DNA of 64,000 nt from Nocardioides marmoriginsengisoli (GCF_003725695.1 NZ_RJSE01000008.1:83801-147800), one strand, 5' to 3'; positions 30,777-40,346 are shown, counted from the first letter of the stretch. Program-made: numbers and translations. The notes: generated by a model not told the origin, from the sequence alone.

Positions 30777-32320
30777 GGGCGCTGGTGGTCTGGTGCCCGG
30801 ACTGGCCGGTGGTGGCGACCGGCTCGACCGGTGCGCTGCCGGCCGCGGTGATCGCTCGCGGCGGGGTGCAGGCTTGCAACCAGGCCGCGCGGGGGTTCGG
30901 TGTGACGCGCGGGATGCGTCGTCGCGACGCGCAGTCCCGGTGCCCCGGACTGACCCTCTTCGACGCCAACCCGGAGCGCGACGTCCGGGCCTTCGAGCCG
31001 GTGCTCGCGGCCGTGGAGGCGCTCCGCCCCGGGGTCGCTCCGCTGCGACCGGGACTGCTGGCGATCCGGGCGCCCGGGAGGTTCTACGGCGGGGAGGAGC
31101 TGGCCGCCGCCACTATTGCCGAGCGCTTGGTCGAGGTCGGCGTCCGGGACGTCCGGATCGGGATCGCCGACGACCTGTTCTCGGCCGAGCAGGCGGCCCG
31201 CCTGGCCGAGATCCAGGACTGGCGGGTGGTCGAGGAGGGCGGGTCGGCCGCGTTCCTGGCCGGACTGCCGGTCGACGTCCTCGCCACCGACTCGCTCCCG
31301 GACAGTGGCGACCTGGTCGGGCTGCTGCGCCGTCTCGGTCTGCGCACGCTGGGCGACCTCGCGGCGCTCCCGGCCCGGGATGTGCTGACCCGGTTCGGGG
31401 CGTACGGCGCGAAGGTGCACCGGCTGGCGCGCGGGGTCGACCCGGTCCAGCCGGCGACCCGGACGCCCCCGCCCGACCTGGTCAGCGAGGTGGTCTTCGA
31501 GCCGGCGCTGGTCTCCGTCGAGGCGGTCAGCTTCAGCGTCCGTCGTACGGCGGAGCGGTTCGTCGCGGAGCTGGGGGAGCGCGGCCTGGTCTGCACCGCG
31601 CTCCGGGTCGAGGCCGAGGCGGACGACGCCAAGCGGTCGCTGCTCTCCGCGCGGTCCTGGGTGCACTCGCGGTGGTTCGGCGCCAACGACGTGGTGGACC
31701 GGGTGCACTGGCAGCTCCAGGCGACCCCGGCCGGCGTCCTGGTCGGCGCTCCGGTCGGACTGGTGCGCTTCGTGCCCGAAACGGTCGAGCCCGCGGCCGC
31801 CCACGCGGACGGTCTTTGGGGCGGTGGGACCGACGAGCTCATCGACCGGGGTGTGGCCCGGGTGCAGGCGATGCTGGGGTACGACGCCGTGGTCGTCCCG
31901 GTCCGCCAGGGCGGCCGGTCGCCGGCGTCGCGGCAGCTGCTGGTGCCCTGGGGGGAGCGGCCTTCGGCGGTGCGGGCCCCGGACCTGCCGTGGCCGGGCA
32001 GCATGCCCTCGCCGGCGCCGAGCCGGGTCTTCGCCGAACCGTGGGCGACCGCCGTGGTCGGGCCGGCCGGTCAGCCGGTGACGGTCACCGACCGCGGTGT
32101 GGTGACCGCGGTGCCCACCAGGTTCCACAGCGGTAGCGGGTCGGGGTGGCAGGTGATCGACACCTGGGCCGGCCCGTGGCCGGCCGACGAGCAGTGGTGG
32201 GACGGGTCCCGCGGGACGGCTGGGATGGTCGCGCGGTTCCAGATCGTCGGGGTCGACGGCCGGGCCTGGTTGATGCGCTGCGACGGCGGGCAGTGGTGGA
32301 CCGAAGCGAGCTACGACTAG
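30773..32320 (+). CDS. imuB: ImuB, catalytically dead Y-family polymerase
   Basis: A 515-residue Y-family-like protein. The N terminus reads LVVWCPDWPV where active polymerases have the metal-binding DMDAFF motif, which fits the known loss of catalysis in ImuB. Palm, helix-hairpin-helix (LGLRTLGDLAALPARDVLTRFG) and little-finger regions follow. Near residues 346-351 DGLWGG stands where mycobacterial ImuB has its beta-clamp motif; the leading QL is missing. The C terminus is a Trp-rich domain (WQVIDTWAGPWPADEQWW) that in known systems binds partners. It links ImuA' and DnaE2 to the clamp. Start and stop overlap both neighbours. Confidence 0.9.
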   Translation: MRALVVWCPDWPVVATGSTGALPAAVIARGGVQACNQAARGFGVTRGMRRRDAQSRCPGLTLFDANPERDVRAFEPVLAAVEALRPGVAPLRPGLLAIRAPGRFYGGEELAAATIAERLVEVGVRDVRIGIADDLFSAEQAARLAEIQDWRVVEEGGSAAFLAGLPVDVLATDSLPDSGDLVGLLRRLGLRTLGDLAALPARDVLTRFGAYGAKVHRLARGVDPVQPATRTPPPDLVSEVVFEPALVSVEAVSFSVRRTAERFVAELGERGLVCTALRVEAEADDAKRSLLSARSWVHSRWFGANDVVDRVHWQLQATPAGVLVGAPVGLVRFVPETVEPAAAHADGLWGGGTDELIDRGVARVQAMLGYDAVVVPVRQGGRSPASRQLLVPWGERPSAVRAPDLPWPGSMPSPAPSRVFAEPWATAVVGPAGQPVTVTDRGVVTAVPTRFHSGSGSGWQVIDTWAGPWPADEQWWDGSRGTAGMVARFQIVGVDGRAWLMRCDGGQWWTEASYD

Positions 32321-35300
32321 TGGGGTGGTCGAACCCGCCGATCCCCTGGTCCGAGCTGGAGAAGCGGCTCTCGCCGCAACCACGCGCGCGCAACGCCGCT
32401 CCCGATGACGGGCCGGGGTCGCGCAAGCGGAAGCCCTATCGCCCCAAGGACGAGGTGCGCCCTCCGCTCGGCCCGGTCACGCCGTACGCCGAGCTGCACG
32501 CGCACAGCAACTTCAGCTTCCTCGACGGTGCCAGCGGGCCGGACCGCCTGGTCGAGCAGGCCGTCCGGCTGGGGCTGCATGGGCTCGCGCTGACTGATCA
32601 CGACGGGTTCGCGGGGGCGCCGCTGTTCGCCGAGATCGCCCAGAAGTACCCGGGCCTGCAGACGGTCTACGGTGCCGAGCTCTCGCTCGGGCTGAGTGCT
32701 CCGCAGAACGGCGTACCGGACCCGGAGGGGAGTCACCTGCTGGTCCTCGCCGAAGGGGTCGAGGGCTACCACCGGCTGGCGGCGGCGATCACCGCGGCGC
32801 AGCTGCGCGGTGACGAGAAGGGCCGGCCGGTCTACGACCTCGAGGAGCTCGCGGAGCGGGGTCGCGGCCATTGGCTGGCGCTGACCGGCTGCCGGAAGGG
32901 GAGCGTGCGCGCGGCGCTGGCGTCCGGAGGCGAGGCGGCCGCGGCGTACGAGCTGGACCGGCTCACGGCGCTGTTCGGTCACGACCGGGTGGTGGTGGAG
33001 CTGGTCGACCACGGCTACCCGGCCGACCACGAGACCAACGACGCCCTGGCTGCCCTGGCGCGGGTGCACGGTCTGCCGGTGGTGGCGACCAACAACGTGC
33101 ACTACGCGCTGCCGACCGATCACCGGCTGGCCTCGGCGATGGCGGCGATCCGGGCGCGCCGGAGCCTGGCCGAGCTGGACGGCTGGCTGCCGGCCTGGGG
33201 GTCGGCGGCCCTGCGGACCGGTGCGGAGATGGCGGAGCGGTTCGCCCGCTACCCGGGTGCGGTCGCCCGGTCGGTGACGCTGGCGGACCAGCTGTCCTTC
33301 GACCTGCAGAAGGCCACCCCGCGGCTGCCCAAGCAGGGGATCCCCGAGGGGCACACGGCATCCAGCTGGCTCCGGGTCCTGACCGAGCGCGGCTTCGAGA
33401 CCTACTACGCCGGGACCGATCTCGAGGAGGAGGCGCGGAAGCGGATCGAGCGCGAGCTGGACACGATCGTGCGGAAGGACTTCGCCGGCTACTTCGTGAT
33501 CGTGCACGACATCGTCGCCTTCGCGCGGGGGAAGGGGATCCTCTGCCAGGGCCGGGGCTCGGCGGCGAGCTCGGCAGTCTGCTACGCGCTGGGGATCACC
33601 GCGATCGACTCGGTGCGCTACCGCCTGCCCTTCGAACGGTTCATCTCCGAGCACCGCGAGGAGGAGCCGGACATCGACGTCGACTTCGACTCCGACCGTC
33701 GGGAGGAGGTGATCCAGTGGGTCTACGAACGCTACGGCCGGCACAACGCCGCCCAGGTGGCGAACGTGATTACCTACCGGCCGAAGATGGCGGTCCGCGA
33801 CGCGGCGAAGGCGCTCGGGCACTCGCCCGGGCAGCAGGATGCCTGGTCGAAGACGATCGACAGCTGGGGCGGCGCGGTCACCTCCGGGGACTCTGGCATC
33901 CCCGAGCCCGTCGTCGCGCTGGCCAACCAGCTGATGAAGTCGCCGCGGCACCTGGGGATCCACTCCGGCGGCATGATCCTGACCGAGAGGCCGATCGGCG
34001 AGGTGTGCCCGATCGAGCGGGCCCGGATGGAGAAGCGCACGATCCTGCAGTGGGACAAGGACGCCTGCGAGTACATGGGCCTGGTCAAGTTCGACCTGCT
34101 CGGGCTGGGGATGCTCGGGGCGCTGAACCAGATGATGGTGATGGTCGCCGAGGGCCTGGGTGAGCGGTGGACGCTGCAGAGCATCCCGAAGGAGGAGCCC
34201 GGGGTCTACGACATGCTCTGCCGCGCCGACTCGGTCGGGGTCTTCCAGGTGGAGAGCCGGGCCCAGATCGGCACCCTGCCGCGGCTCCGGCCGCGCACCT
34301 TCTACGACCTGGCCATCGAGATCGCGCTGATCCGCCCCGGCCCGATCCAGGGCGGCGCGGTGCATCCGTACATCCGGCGGGCGACCGGCCGCGAGGAGGT
34401 CGACTACGCCCATGACGATCTGAAGCCGGTGCTGAAGCGGACCCTCGGGGTGCCGCTCTTCCAGGAGCAGCTGATGGAGATGGCGGTCGCGATCGGCGAC
34501 TGCAGCCGCGACGACGCCGACCTGCTCCGCCGGGCGATGGGCTCCAAGCGCGGCATCGAGCGGATCGAGTCGATCAAGGAGACCCTGTTCGCCGGGATGG
34601 AGCGACGCGGCCTGGTCGGAGAGCAGGCGAAGCAGATCTACGTGCAGATCCTGTCCTTCGCGAACTTCGGTTTCGCCGAGTCCCACGCGCTCAGCTTCGC
34701 GCTGCTCGTCTACGCCAGCTCCTGGTTCAAGCTGCACTACCCGGCGGCCTTCCTGGCCGGTCTGCTCCGCTCGCAGCCGATGGGGTTCTACTCGCCGCAG
34801 TCGCTGACCCAGGACGCCCGCCGGCACGGGGTCGAGGTGCTCCGCCCGGACATCGACCGCTCCCAGGCCCAGGCGGCGCTGGAGGGACGCGGCGGACCGA
34901 CTGGCCTGCCGGCGTGCGTCGCCGGCCACCACGACCCCACCCCGTACGACGCGGACTCGCCGGACCCGACCGAGACGCACCGGCGGGACGGCAGCTACGC
35001 GGTGCGCCTGGGCCTGGACGAGGTGCGCGGGATCGGGCGCGCGGTGGCCGACCGGATCGTCGCCGCCCGCGCGGAGCGACCGTTCGCCGACATGGTCGAC
35101 CTCTCCCGCCGGGCCGGCCTGGACTCGACCCAGCTGGAGGCGCTGGCGACGGCGGGTGCCTTCGAGCCCTGGGGGTTGTCCCGGCGGGAGGCTCTCTGGA
35201 ACGCCGGCTTCACCGAGCGCGACGACCAGCTCGAGGGGACCGGGGCGGTGGTGGTCGCACCGATGCTGCCGGGACTCGACCCGCTGGGGGAGACCCTGGC

Positions 35301-35715
35301 CGACCTCTGGGCGACCCGGATCTCACCGGACTCGCACCCGGTCGCGCACCTGCGACCGCTCCTCGACCAGGTCGGCATCGTCGGGGTCGGCGCGCTCGGC
35401 TCGGTCGAGTCGGGTCGGCGGGTGCACGTGGCCGGGCTGGTCACCCACCGGCAGCGGCCGGGCACCGCCGGCGGGGTCACCTTCCTGAACCTGGAGGACG
35501 AGGGCGGGATGCTCAACGTGATCTGCACCGAGGGCGTCTGGAGCCGCTACCGCAAGGTGGCCAGGACGTCGGCGGGCATGGTGATCCGCGGCATCCTGGA
35601 GCGCAACGACGGGGTCACCAACCTGCTCGCCGACAAGATCACCTCGCTGGCGTCGGTCAGTCCGGGTGCCGAGCAGGCGTTGCAGGCGCGGCACCGGTCG
35701 CGGGACTTCCAGTAG
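32320..35715 (+). CDS. dnaE2: error-prone DNA polymerase DnaE2
   Basis: The 1131-residue alpha subunit of the C-family starts with a PHP domain (AELHAHSNFSFLDGASGP, LALTDHDGFAG). The palm carries PDIDVDFDSDRR near residue 450 and GRGSAASSAVCYALG before it. GIHSGGMILT and the C-terminal OB-fold (VHVAGLVTHRQRPGTAGG) complete the enzyme. DnaE2 is the translesion synthesising polymerase of the SOS mutasome. The GTG at 32320 shares its G with the imuB TAG, giving tight coupling; no ATG lies near. The length is slightly above the mycobacterial protein because of a basic N-terminal leader of about 45 residues. Confidence 0.93.
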   Translation: MGWSNPPIPWSELEKRLSPQPRARNAAPDDGPGSRKRKPYRPKDEVRPPLGPVTPYAELHAHSNFSFLDGASGPDRLVEQAVRLGLHGLALTDHDGFAGAPLFAEIAQKYPGLQTVYGAELSLGLSAPQNGVPDPEGSHLLVLAEGVEGYHRLAAAITAAQLRGDEKGRPVYDLEELAERGRGHWLALTGCRKGSVRAALASGGEAAAAYELDRLTALFGHDRVVVELVDHGYPADHETNDALAALARVHGLPVVATNNVHYALPTDHRLASAMAAIRARRSLAELDGWLPAWGSAALRTGAEMAERFARYPGAVARSVTLADQLSFDLQKATPRLPKQGIPEGHTASSWLRVLTERGFETYYAGTDLEEEARKRIERELDTIVRKDFAGYFVIVHDIVAFARGKGILCQGRGSAASSAVCYALGITAIDSVRYRLPFERFISEHREEEPDIDVDFDSDRREEVIQWVYERYGRHNAAQVANVITYRPKMAVRDAAKALGHSPGQQDAWSKTIDSWGGAVTSGDSGIPEPVVALANQLMKSPRHLGIHSGGMILTERPIGEVCPIERARMEKRTILQWDKDACEYMGLVKFDLLGLGMLGALNQMMVMVAEGLGERWTLQSIPKEEPGVYDMLCRADSVGVFQVESRAQIGTLPRLRPRTFYDLAIEIALIRPGPIQGGAVHPYIRRATGREEVDYAHDDLKPVLKRTLGVPLFQEQLMEMAVAIGDCSRDDADLLRRAMGSKRGIERIESIKETLFAGMERRGLVGEQAKQIYVQILSFANFGFAESHALSFALLVYASSWFKLHYPAAFLAGLLRSQPMGFYSPQSLTQDARRHGVEVLRPDIDRSQAQAALEGRGGPTGLPACVAGHHDPTPYDADSPDPTETHRRDGSYAVRLGLDEVRGIGRAVADRIVAARAERPFADMVDLSRRAGLDSTQLEALATAGAFEPWGLSRREALWNAGFTERDDQLEGTGAVVVAPMLPGLDPLGETLADLWATRISPDSHPVAHLRPLLDQVGIVGVGALGSVESGRRVHVAGLVTHRQRPGTAGGVTFLNLEDEGGMLNVICTEGVWSRYRKVARTSAGMVIRGILERNDGVTNLLADKITSLASVSPGAEQALQARHRSRDFQ

Positions 35716-35730
35716 GACACCGGGCGTGCC

Positions 35731-36237
35731 CTAGCCGAAAGCCGCGGCGATCTCGTCCAGGGCCTCGGCGATCGCGGGTGCCGAGGTCTCGTCGAAGCTC
35801 GGGCCGCGCAGCGGGATCGCGTCTCCCGGACGCACCGGCTCGCCGCACTTGTCGCAGCAGGCGACCGGGGCGCTGAGCTGACCGCAGGAGAGGTGCCGCC
35901 ACTGGATCGGCGGCTCCCCGCCGTACGCCCACTTGTCGCCGAACTGCTGCAGTGCGAGCAGCACCAGAGCGAGGTCGTCGCCCTTCTCGGTGAGCCGGTA
36001 GTCGTAGCGCGGCGGGTGCTCGGAGTACGGCACCCGGACGAGCACCGCGTGCTCGACGAGGGCGTCGAGTCGTTGGGTCAGCACCTTGCGGGAGACGCCG
36101 AGATCGGCCTGGATGGCGTCGAAGCGGGAGATCCCGAGGGCGATGTCGCGCAGCACCAGCGGGGTCCAGCGGTCGCCGACGATGTCGAGCGTCCGGGCTA
36201 CCGAGCACTGCTGGTCCGAGAGGATGCGGCGTTGCAT
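35731..36237 (-). CDS. HxlR-family transcriptional regulator with C-terminal cysteine cluster
   Basis: A 168-residue winged-helix protein: CSVARTLDIVGDRWTPLVLR and ISRFDAIQADLGVSRKVLTQRL, then YDYRLTEKG of the wing. After residue 110 it has HLSCGQLSAPVACCDKCGEP, four cysteines that look like a small zinc-binding or redox unit. The N-terminal cysteine of the HxlR family is also present. It is divergent from the MMPL transporter with an inverted repeat between them, so it likely represses that exporter in response to a thiol-reactive or redox signal. Confidence 0.87.
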   Translation of the reverse strand: MQRRILSDQQCSVARTLDIVGDRWTPLVLRDIALGISRFDAIQADLGVSRKVLTQRLDALVEHAVLVRVPYSEHPPRYDYRLTEKGDDLALVLLALQQFGDKWAYGGEPPIQWRHLSCGQLSAPVACCDKCGEPVRPGDAIPLRGPSFDETSAPAIAEALDEIAAAFG

Positions 36238-36255
36238 GGGTCACAGGATAGGCGA

Positions 36256-36289
36256 GTGAGTTCCCAAAAGAAACTTACGCTGTTAACGT
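36256..36289 (+). promoter_or_regulatory. inverted repeat and leaderless promoter of the MMPL gene
   Basis: GTGAGTT (36256-36262) and AACTTAC (36272-36278) pair at six of seven positions around a nine-base spacer, a size usual for HxlR operators. A -10 box TAACGT at 36284-36289 is six bases before the ATG at 36296, and no ribosome site is present, so the transporter mRNA is probably leaderless. Confidence 0.5.
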
Positions 36290-36295
36290 GCCCCC

Positions 36296-38395
36296 ATGCT
36301 CGATCGGATCGCCGACCTCACCTGGCACCATCCCCGCAAGATCCTCGCCGCGGCGCTGCTGTTCGTCGCGGTCGCCGGCTTCTTCGGCCACGACGTCGAG
36401 CACCACCTGAAGGCCGCCGGGTTCACCGACCCGTCCTCGGAGAGCGAGCGGGCCGGCGACGTGCTCTCCGAGGCCCTCGGCTACTCGGCACAGCCGGGTC
36501 TGGTGGTCCTGCTCCGGGACCGGGACGGCGGCCCGCTGGAGGTGACGGACCCGACGATCAAGGCCGAGGTCGACCGGCTCGCCGCGGAGCTGCGGGGAGC
36601 GGCGTACGTCGGCAACGTCACCAGCGTGCCGGCCGAGGACGGCCGCTCGGTCGCGCTGCTCGCCCAGCTCTCCACCAACGACCTCGAGGACAAGGGCGGC
36701 CTGGCCGACGAGTCGGTGCGTGAGCGGGTGCGCTCGGACGTCCTCGAGGTCGGGTACGGCGGCTACGCGCCGAGCTTCAACGAGGTCAACGACCAGACCC
36801 GCAAGGACCTGACCAATGCCGAGCTGATCGCCTTCCCGCTGCTCGCGATCCTGCTGCTGCTCGTCTTCCGCGGCGCCGTCGCCGCGGCGGTGCCGCTGAT
36901 CATCGGCGCGCTCTCGATCGTCGGCACCCTCCTCGCGCTGCGGATCATGGCGACGTTCACCGGCACCTCGGTCTTCGCCCTCAACATCGGTACGGCGCTG
37001 AGCCTCGGCCTGGCGGTGGACTACGCGCTGCTGATCGTCTCCCGCCATCGGGAGGAGACGGCGGTCGCCGGCTTCACCCTGGACGCGCACCGCCGGATGG
37101 TGCGGACCGCCGGGCGGACGGCGCTCTTCTCCGGACTCACCGTGGCCGGTGCGATGGCCGCGCTCTGCGTGATGCCGCAGCGGTTCCTCTACTCCGTCGG
37201 CGCTGCCGGCGCGGTCGTCGGCGTGCTGTCGGCGGTGATGGCGCTGCTGGTCGCCCCGGCCCTGCTGGTCGTCCTCGGCCCGCGGATCAACGCGCTCTCG
37301 ATCCGTCGCGGCCCGGGTGTCTCGGACACCTCCAACCGCTGGCTGCGGGTCGCCCAGGGCGTGATGAAGCGCCCGGTGCTCGTCGCGGTCGGCACCACCG
37401 TCCTGATGCTCGCCCTGGCCGCGCCGCTGCTCGGCACCCACCTGACCGGCCCGAGCGCGCAGGCGGTCCCGCCCGGCCAGCAGTCGTACGGCGTCAACAA
37501 GTACCTGGAGAGCCACTACGGCCGCGAGGTCGTCGAAGGCGTCTCGCTGACGGTCGACGGCACCACCGACCCCGACGTCCTGGAGGACCTGCGTTCGCGG
37601 ATCATGGCGGTGCCCGGGGTCGACCGGGTGGCGCCCTTCACCGCGGCCGGCGGCGACGTGGCGTTCGCGACCGCGTCGTTCGAGGCGCCGGCCCTCTCGG
37701 ACGAGTCCCAGAACGCGCTCAAGGCTGTCCGCGCGCTCGACGACCCGGACGGCGGCCGGCTGCTGGTGGCCGGCAACACCGCGAGCTTCGTCGACGAGAA
37801 GACCAGCCTGGTCGAGAACGCCCCGCGGGCGATCGGGCTGATCGTGCTGCTCACCGTCGTCCTGCTGTTCCTGCTCACCGGCTCGGTGCTGCTGCCGCTG
37901 AAGACCCTGCTGATGAACACGATGACCCTGGCCGCCTCGCTGGGCATCCTGGTGATCGTCTTCGAGAAGAAGTTCCTGGTCGGCCTGCTCGACTACCCCG
38001 GCCCGTACTCGGTCGAGGTGACCAGCCTGGTCTTCCTGTTCGCGGTCGCCTTCGCGCTGGCCACCGACTACGCGGTGCTGGTGATGGCGCGGGTCAAGGA
38101 GCTCCGCGACGGCGGGATGGGCGACACCGACGCGGTCGCCCACGGGGTCGCCAGGACCGGCAGGATCATCAGCGCGGCGGCGATCATGATCGCGGTGGTC
38201 TTCGCGGCGTTCGCGGTCAGCCCGGTCTTCTTCATGAAGCAGATCGCGGTCGGGATGGCGCTGGGCGTGGTCATCGACGCGACCATCGTCAGGGCGCTGC
38301 TGGTGCCGTCGCTGATGCGGCTGCTCGGCGAGGCGAACTGGTGGGCGCCGGGGCCGTTGCGCCGGCTGCACGACCGGTTCGGGATGCGCCACTAG
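36296..38395 (+). CDS. MMPL-family RND transporter
   Basis: A 699-residue inner-membrane exporter with about eleven or twelve transmembrane helices in two halves. Each half has the proton-relay DY: GLAVDYALLIVSRHRE and FALATDYAVLVMARVKE. The large extracytoplasmic loops follow the first helix of each half (about residues 35-165 and 380-510). MMPL proteins move lipids, drugs or siderophores. It is shorter than mycolate exporters MmpL3 and closer to the YdfJ-like branch. Control by the divergent HxlR gene is likely. Confidence 0.9.
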   Translation: MLDRIADLTWHHPRKILAAALLFVAVAGFFGHDVEHHLKAAGFTDPSSESERAGDVLSEALGYSAQPGLVVLLRDRDGGPLEVTDPTIKAEVDRLAAELRGAAYVGNVTSVPAEDGRSVALLAQLSTNDLEDKGGLADESVRERVRSDVLEVGYGGYAPSFNEVNDQTRKDLTNAELIAFPLLAILLLLVFRGAVAAAVPLIIGALSIVGTLLALRIMATFTGTSVFALNIGTALSLGLAVDYALLIVSRHREETAVAGFTLDAHRRMVRTAGRTALFSGLTVAGAMAALCVMPQRFLYSVGAAGAVVGVLSAVMALLVAPALLVVLGPRINALSIRRGPGVSDTSNRWLRVAQGVMKRPVLVAVGTTVLMLALAAPLLGTHLTGPSAQAVPPGQQSYGVNKYLESHYGREVVEGVSLTVDGTTDPDVLEDLRSRIMAVPGVDRVAPFTAAGGDVAFATASFEAPALSDESQNALKAVRALDDPDGGRLLVAGNTASFVDEKTSLVENAPRAIGLIVLLTVVLLFLLTGSVLLPLKTLLMNTMTLAASLGILVIVFEKKFLVGLLDYPGPYSVEVTSLVFLFAVAFALATDYAVLVMARVKELRDGGMGDTDAVAHGVARTGRIISAAAIMIAVVFAAFAVSPVFFMKQIAVGMALGVVIDATIVRALLVPSLMRLLGEANWWAPGPLRRLHDRFGMRH

Positions 38396-38407
38396 GGTGG
38401 CGCGCGC

Positions 38408-38956
38408 CTAGGAGACCATCGGCGCCAGGTAGCGGCGGGCGTAGGCCCGGACCGTCGCGTCGTCGGTCATGTCGACCTGACCGCGCGGGTTGAGCAGATA
38501 GGTGTACGCCACCCGGAGCATCAGCTCGGCGACCACGTGGAGCTCGTCGTCGGGCATGGTCGCGCCGCTGCGCCGCAAGGTCGTGGCCACCTGGTCGGCG
38601 GCGCCGAGGACCAGGCTGCTGTGCGAGGACGCGCCGACGCCGGTGATGATCTCCGGCTCGGTCTCCACCAGTCGGGCGAGCAGCGGGATCTCCCGGGTCA
38701 GCGCGATGCCGGCGGTGAAGCACTCGACGACCGCCTCGCGGGACGGCAGGCCGGAGGCGACCCGGTCCAGCTCGGCCAGGAAGTCGGTGAGCTGGCGCTC
38801 CAGCACCGCGGCGAGCAGCGCCTCCTTGTTGGGGTAGGCCCGGTAGAGCGTGCTCCGGCTGACCCCGGCGGCACGGGCGACGTCCTCCACGTTGGCCCGG
38901 CGGGCGCCGTACTGCTCGAAGACGCTCTGCGCGGCGTCCAGGATCTCGGTCGTCAT
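38408..38956 (-). CDS. TetR-family transcriptional regulator
   Basis: The 182-residue product has a classic helix-turn-helix near residues 22-47 (VEDVARAAGVSRSTLYRAYP, then NKEALL) and a helical C-terminal domain with RETP-like REIPLLARLVETEPEI. Just upstream (10 bp) on the same strand is the P450 gene, and the perfect inverted repeat at 40313-40332 lies before both the P450 and the divergent operon, making this the likely regulator of that site. Confidence 0.88.
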   Translation of the reverse strand: MTTEILDAAQSVFEQYGARRANVEDVARAAGVSRSTLYRAYPNKEALLAAVLERQLTDFLAELDRVASGLPSREAVVECFTAGIALTREIPLLARLVETEPEIITGVGASSHSSLVLGAADQVATTLRRSGATMPDDELHVVAELMLRVAYTYLLNPRGQVDMTDDATVRAYARRYLAPMVS

Positions 38957-38966
38957 GGCCGGGTGC

Positions 38967-40295
38967 TCACAGCCGCTCGAGGGTGACCGGGAGCCGGTCG
39001 CGCGGGAACGGCAGCGCGACCAGGTCCAGCGGCCACTCGTAGTCGGCCGGCACCGACCAGCGGTAGTGCAGCAACAGCTCGTGGAAGATCGCCCGCACCT
39101 GGATGCCGGCGAAGTGCATCCCGATGCACTTGTGCACGCCGCCGCCGAAGGCGTGGAACGCCATCCGGTGCGCCTTGTCCTCGCGCCGGTCCTCGGCGAA
39201 CCGCTCCGGGTCGAACCGCTCGGCGTCCGGCCAGACGCTGGGGTCGTGGTGGTTGTAGAACGGCGAGACCGCGACGAAGGAGCCCTCGGGGATCCGGTAG
39301 CCGTTCACCGAGACGTCGCGGACGGCGACCCTCGGCATCGACGGCACCGGGCTGCACAGCCGCAGCGACTCCTTCATGATCCGCTCCTGGAGGTCCAGGC
39401 TGCTGATCGCGTCGTAGTCCGACCCGCCGGCGGCGACGGACTCGGCGCGCGCCTGTTCCTGCCACTCCGGGTTCTTGGCCAGGTAGTACGCCATCGCGCT
39501 CATCGTGATCGTGCTGGTGTCGTGCGCGGCCATCAGCAGGAAGATCATGTGGTTGACGATGTCGGCGTCGCTGAACTCGTCGCCGTCCTCGCTGCGGGCG
39601 ATGCAGAGCTGGGCGAACAGGTCGTCGCCGCCGTCGCGGCGCTTGGCGGGGAGGTGCGCGTAGAAGAACTCCTCGAGCACCTTGCGGGCGGCCAGGCCCT
39701 TCGCCCACGGGGTGCCGGGCACGTTCTTGCGGACGATCGAGGTGCCGGCCCGGACCGCGGCGATGAACGCCTTGTTGAGCCTGTCCTGCTCGGCCTGGCT
39801 GAGGTCGACGCCGACGAAGGTCTCCAGCGCCAGGTCCAGGGTGAGCTGCTTGAAGAGCTCGTTCATCCGCGGGTTCGGTACGTCGCCCCAGCCGGCGATC
39901 CCGGCCTTGATGTGCGGCACCATCACCGCGTGGTAGCGCCGCATCGCCTCCTGGGTGAAGGCGTGCTGCAGGATCCGCCGGTGGTGCAGGTGCTCGTCGA
40001 AGTCGAGCAGCATCAGGCCGCGCCGGAAGAACGGGCCGATGAAGTGCGACCAGGCCGGGCCGTTGGCGAAGTCCCGGTCGCGGTTGATCAGGATCTGCTC
40101 GGCCGCGTCGAGCCCGTAGCAGGCGTGCAGCGTGGTGCCGAAGACGTTCAGCTTGATCACGTCGCCGTACGACGACCGCAGGACGTCGTTGTGGTGGATC
40201 GGGTTCCGGCGCAGGCGGAGGAGGTGCGGGAGGCCGATCAACGGGCCGCGGACGGTCCTCAGGTCGGACGAGCTGTCGTCGATCGTCGCGGTCAC
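38967..40295 (-). CDS. cytochrome P450
   Basis: A 442-residue soluble bacterial P450. Marks in order are the I-helix AAHDTSTITM, the ExxR in KESLRLCSP, and the heme loop HAFGGGVHKCIGMHFAG with the thiolate cysteine at C390. AHDTS with histidine in place of glycine is less common but seen. It would hydroxylate a hydrophobic substrate with electrons from a ferredoxin not encoded here. The GTG start has GAGGAG upstream; an ATG at 40300 is out of frame. It is divergent from the MpaB-like gene. Confidence 0.92.
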   Translation of the reverse strand: MTATIDDSSSDLRTVRGPLIGLPHLLRLRRNPIHHNDVLRSSYGDVIKLNVFGTTLHACYGLDAAEQILINRDRDFANGPAWSHFIGPFFRRGLMLLDFDEHLHHRRILQHAFTQEAMRRYHAVMVPHIKAGIAGWGDVPNPRMNELFKQLTLDLALETFVGVDLSQAEQDRLNKAFIAAVRAGTSIVRKNVPGTPWAKGLAARKVLEEFFYAHLPAKRRDGGDDLFAQLCIARSEDGDEFSDADIVNHMIFLLMAAHDTSTITMSAMAYYLAKNPEWQEQARAESVAAGGSDYDAISSLDLQERIMKESLRLCSPVPSMPRVAVRDVSVNGYRIPEGSFVAVSPFYNHHDPSVWPDAERFDPERFAEDRREDKAHRMAFHAFGGGVHKCIGMHFAGIQVRAIFHELLLHYRWSVPADYEWPLDLVALPFPRDRLPVTLERL

Positions 40296-40312
40296 GTCAT
40301 CTCCTCGGCACG

Positions 40313-40340
40313 TTGAAACAAATCCGTTTCAATGTACCAT
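40313..40340. promoter_or_regulatory. perfect inverted repeat operator in divergent promoter
   Basis: TTGAAACAAATCCGTTTCAA (40313-40332) has perfect seven-base arms TTGAAAC/GTTTCAA. TACCAT at 40335-40340 is a -10-like box six bases before the ATG at 40347, so the plus-strand mRNA looks leaderless and the repeat covers its -35 to -10 region. The site would also govern the P450 gene. A TetR protein from 38408 is the likely ligand-responsive binder. Confidence 0.6.
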
Positions 40341-40346
40341 CAGGTC

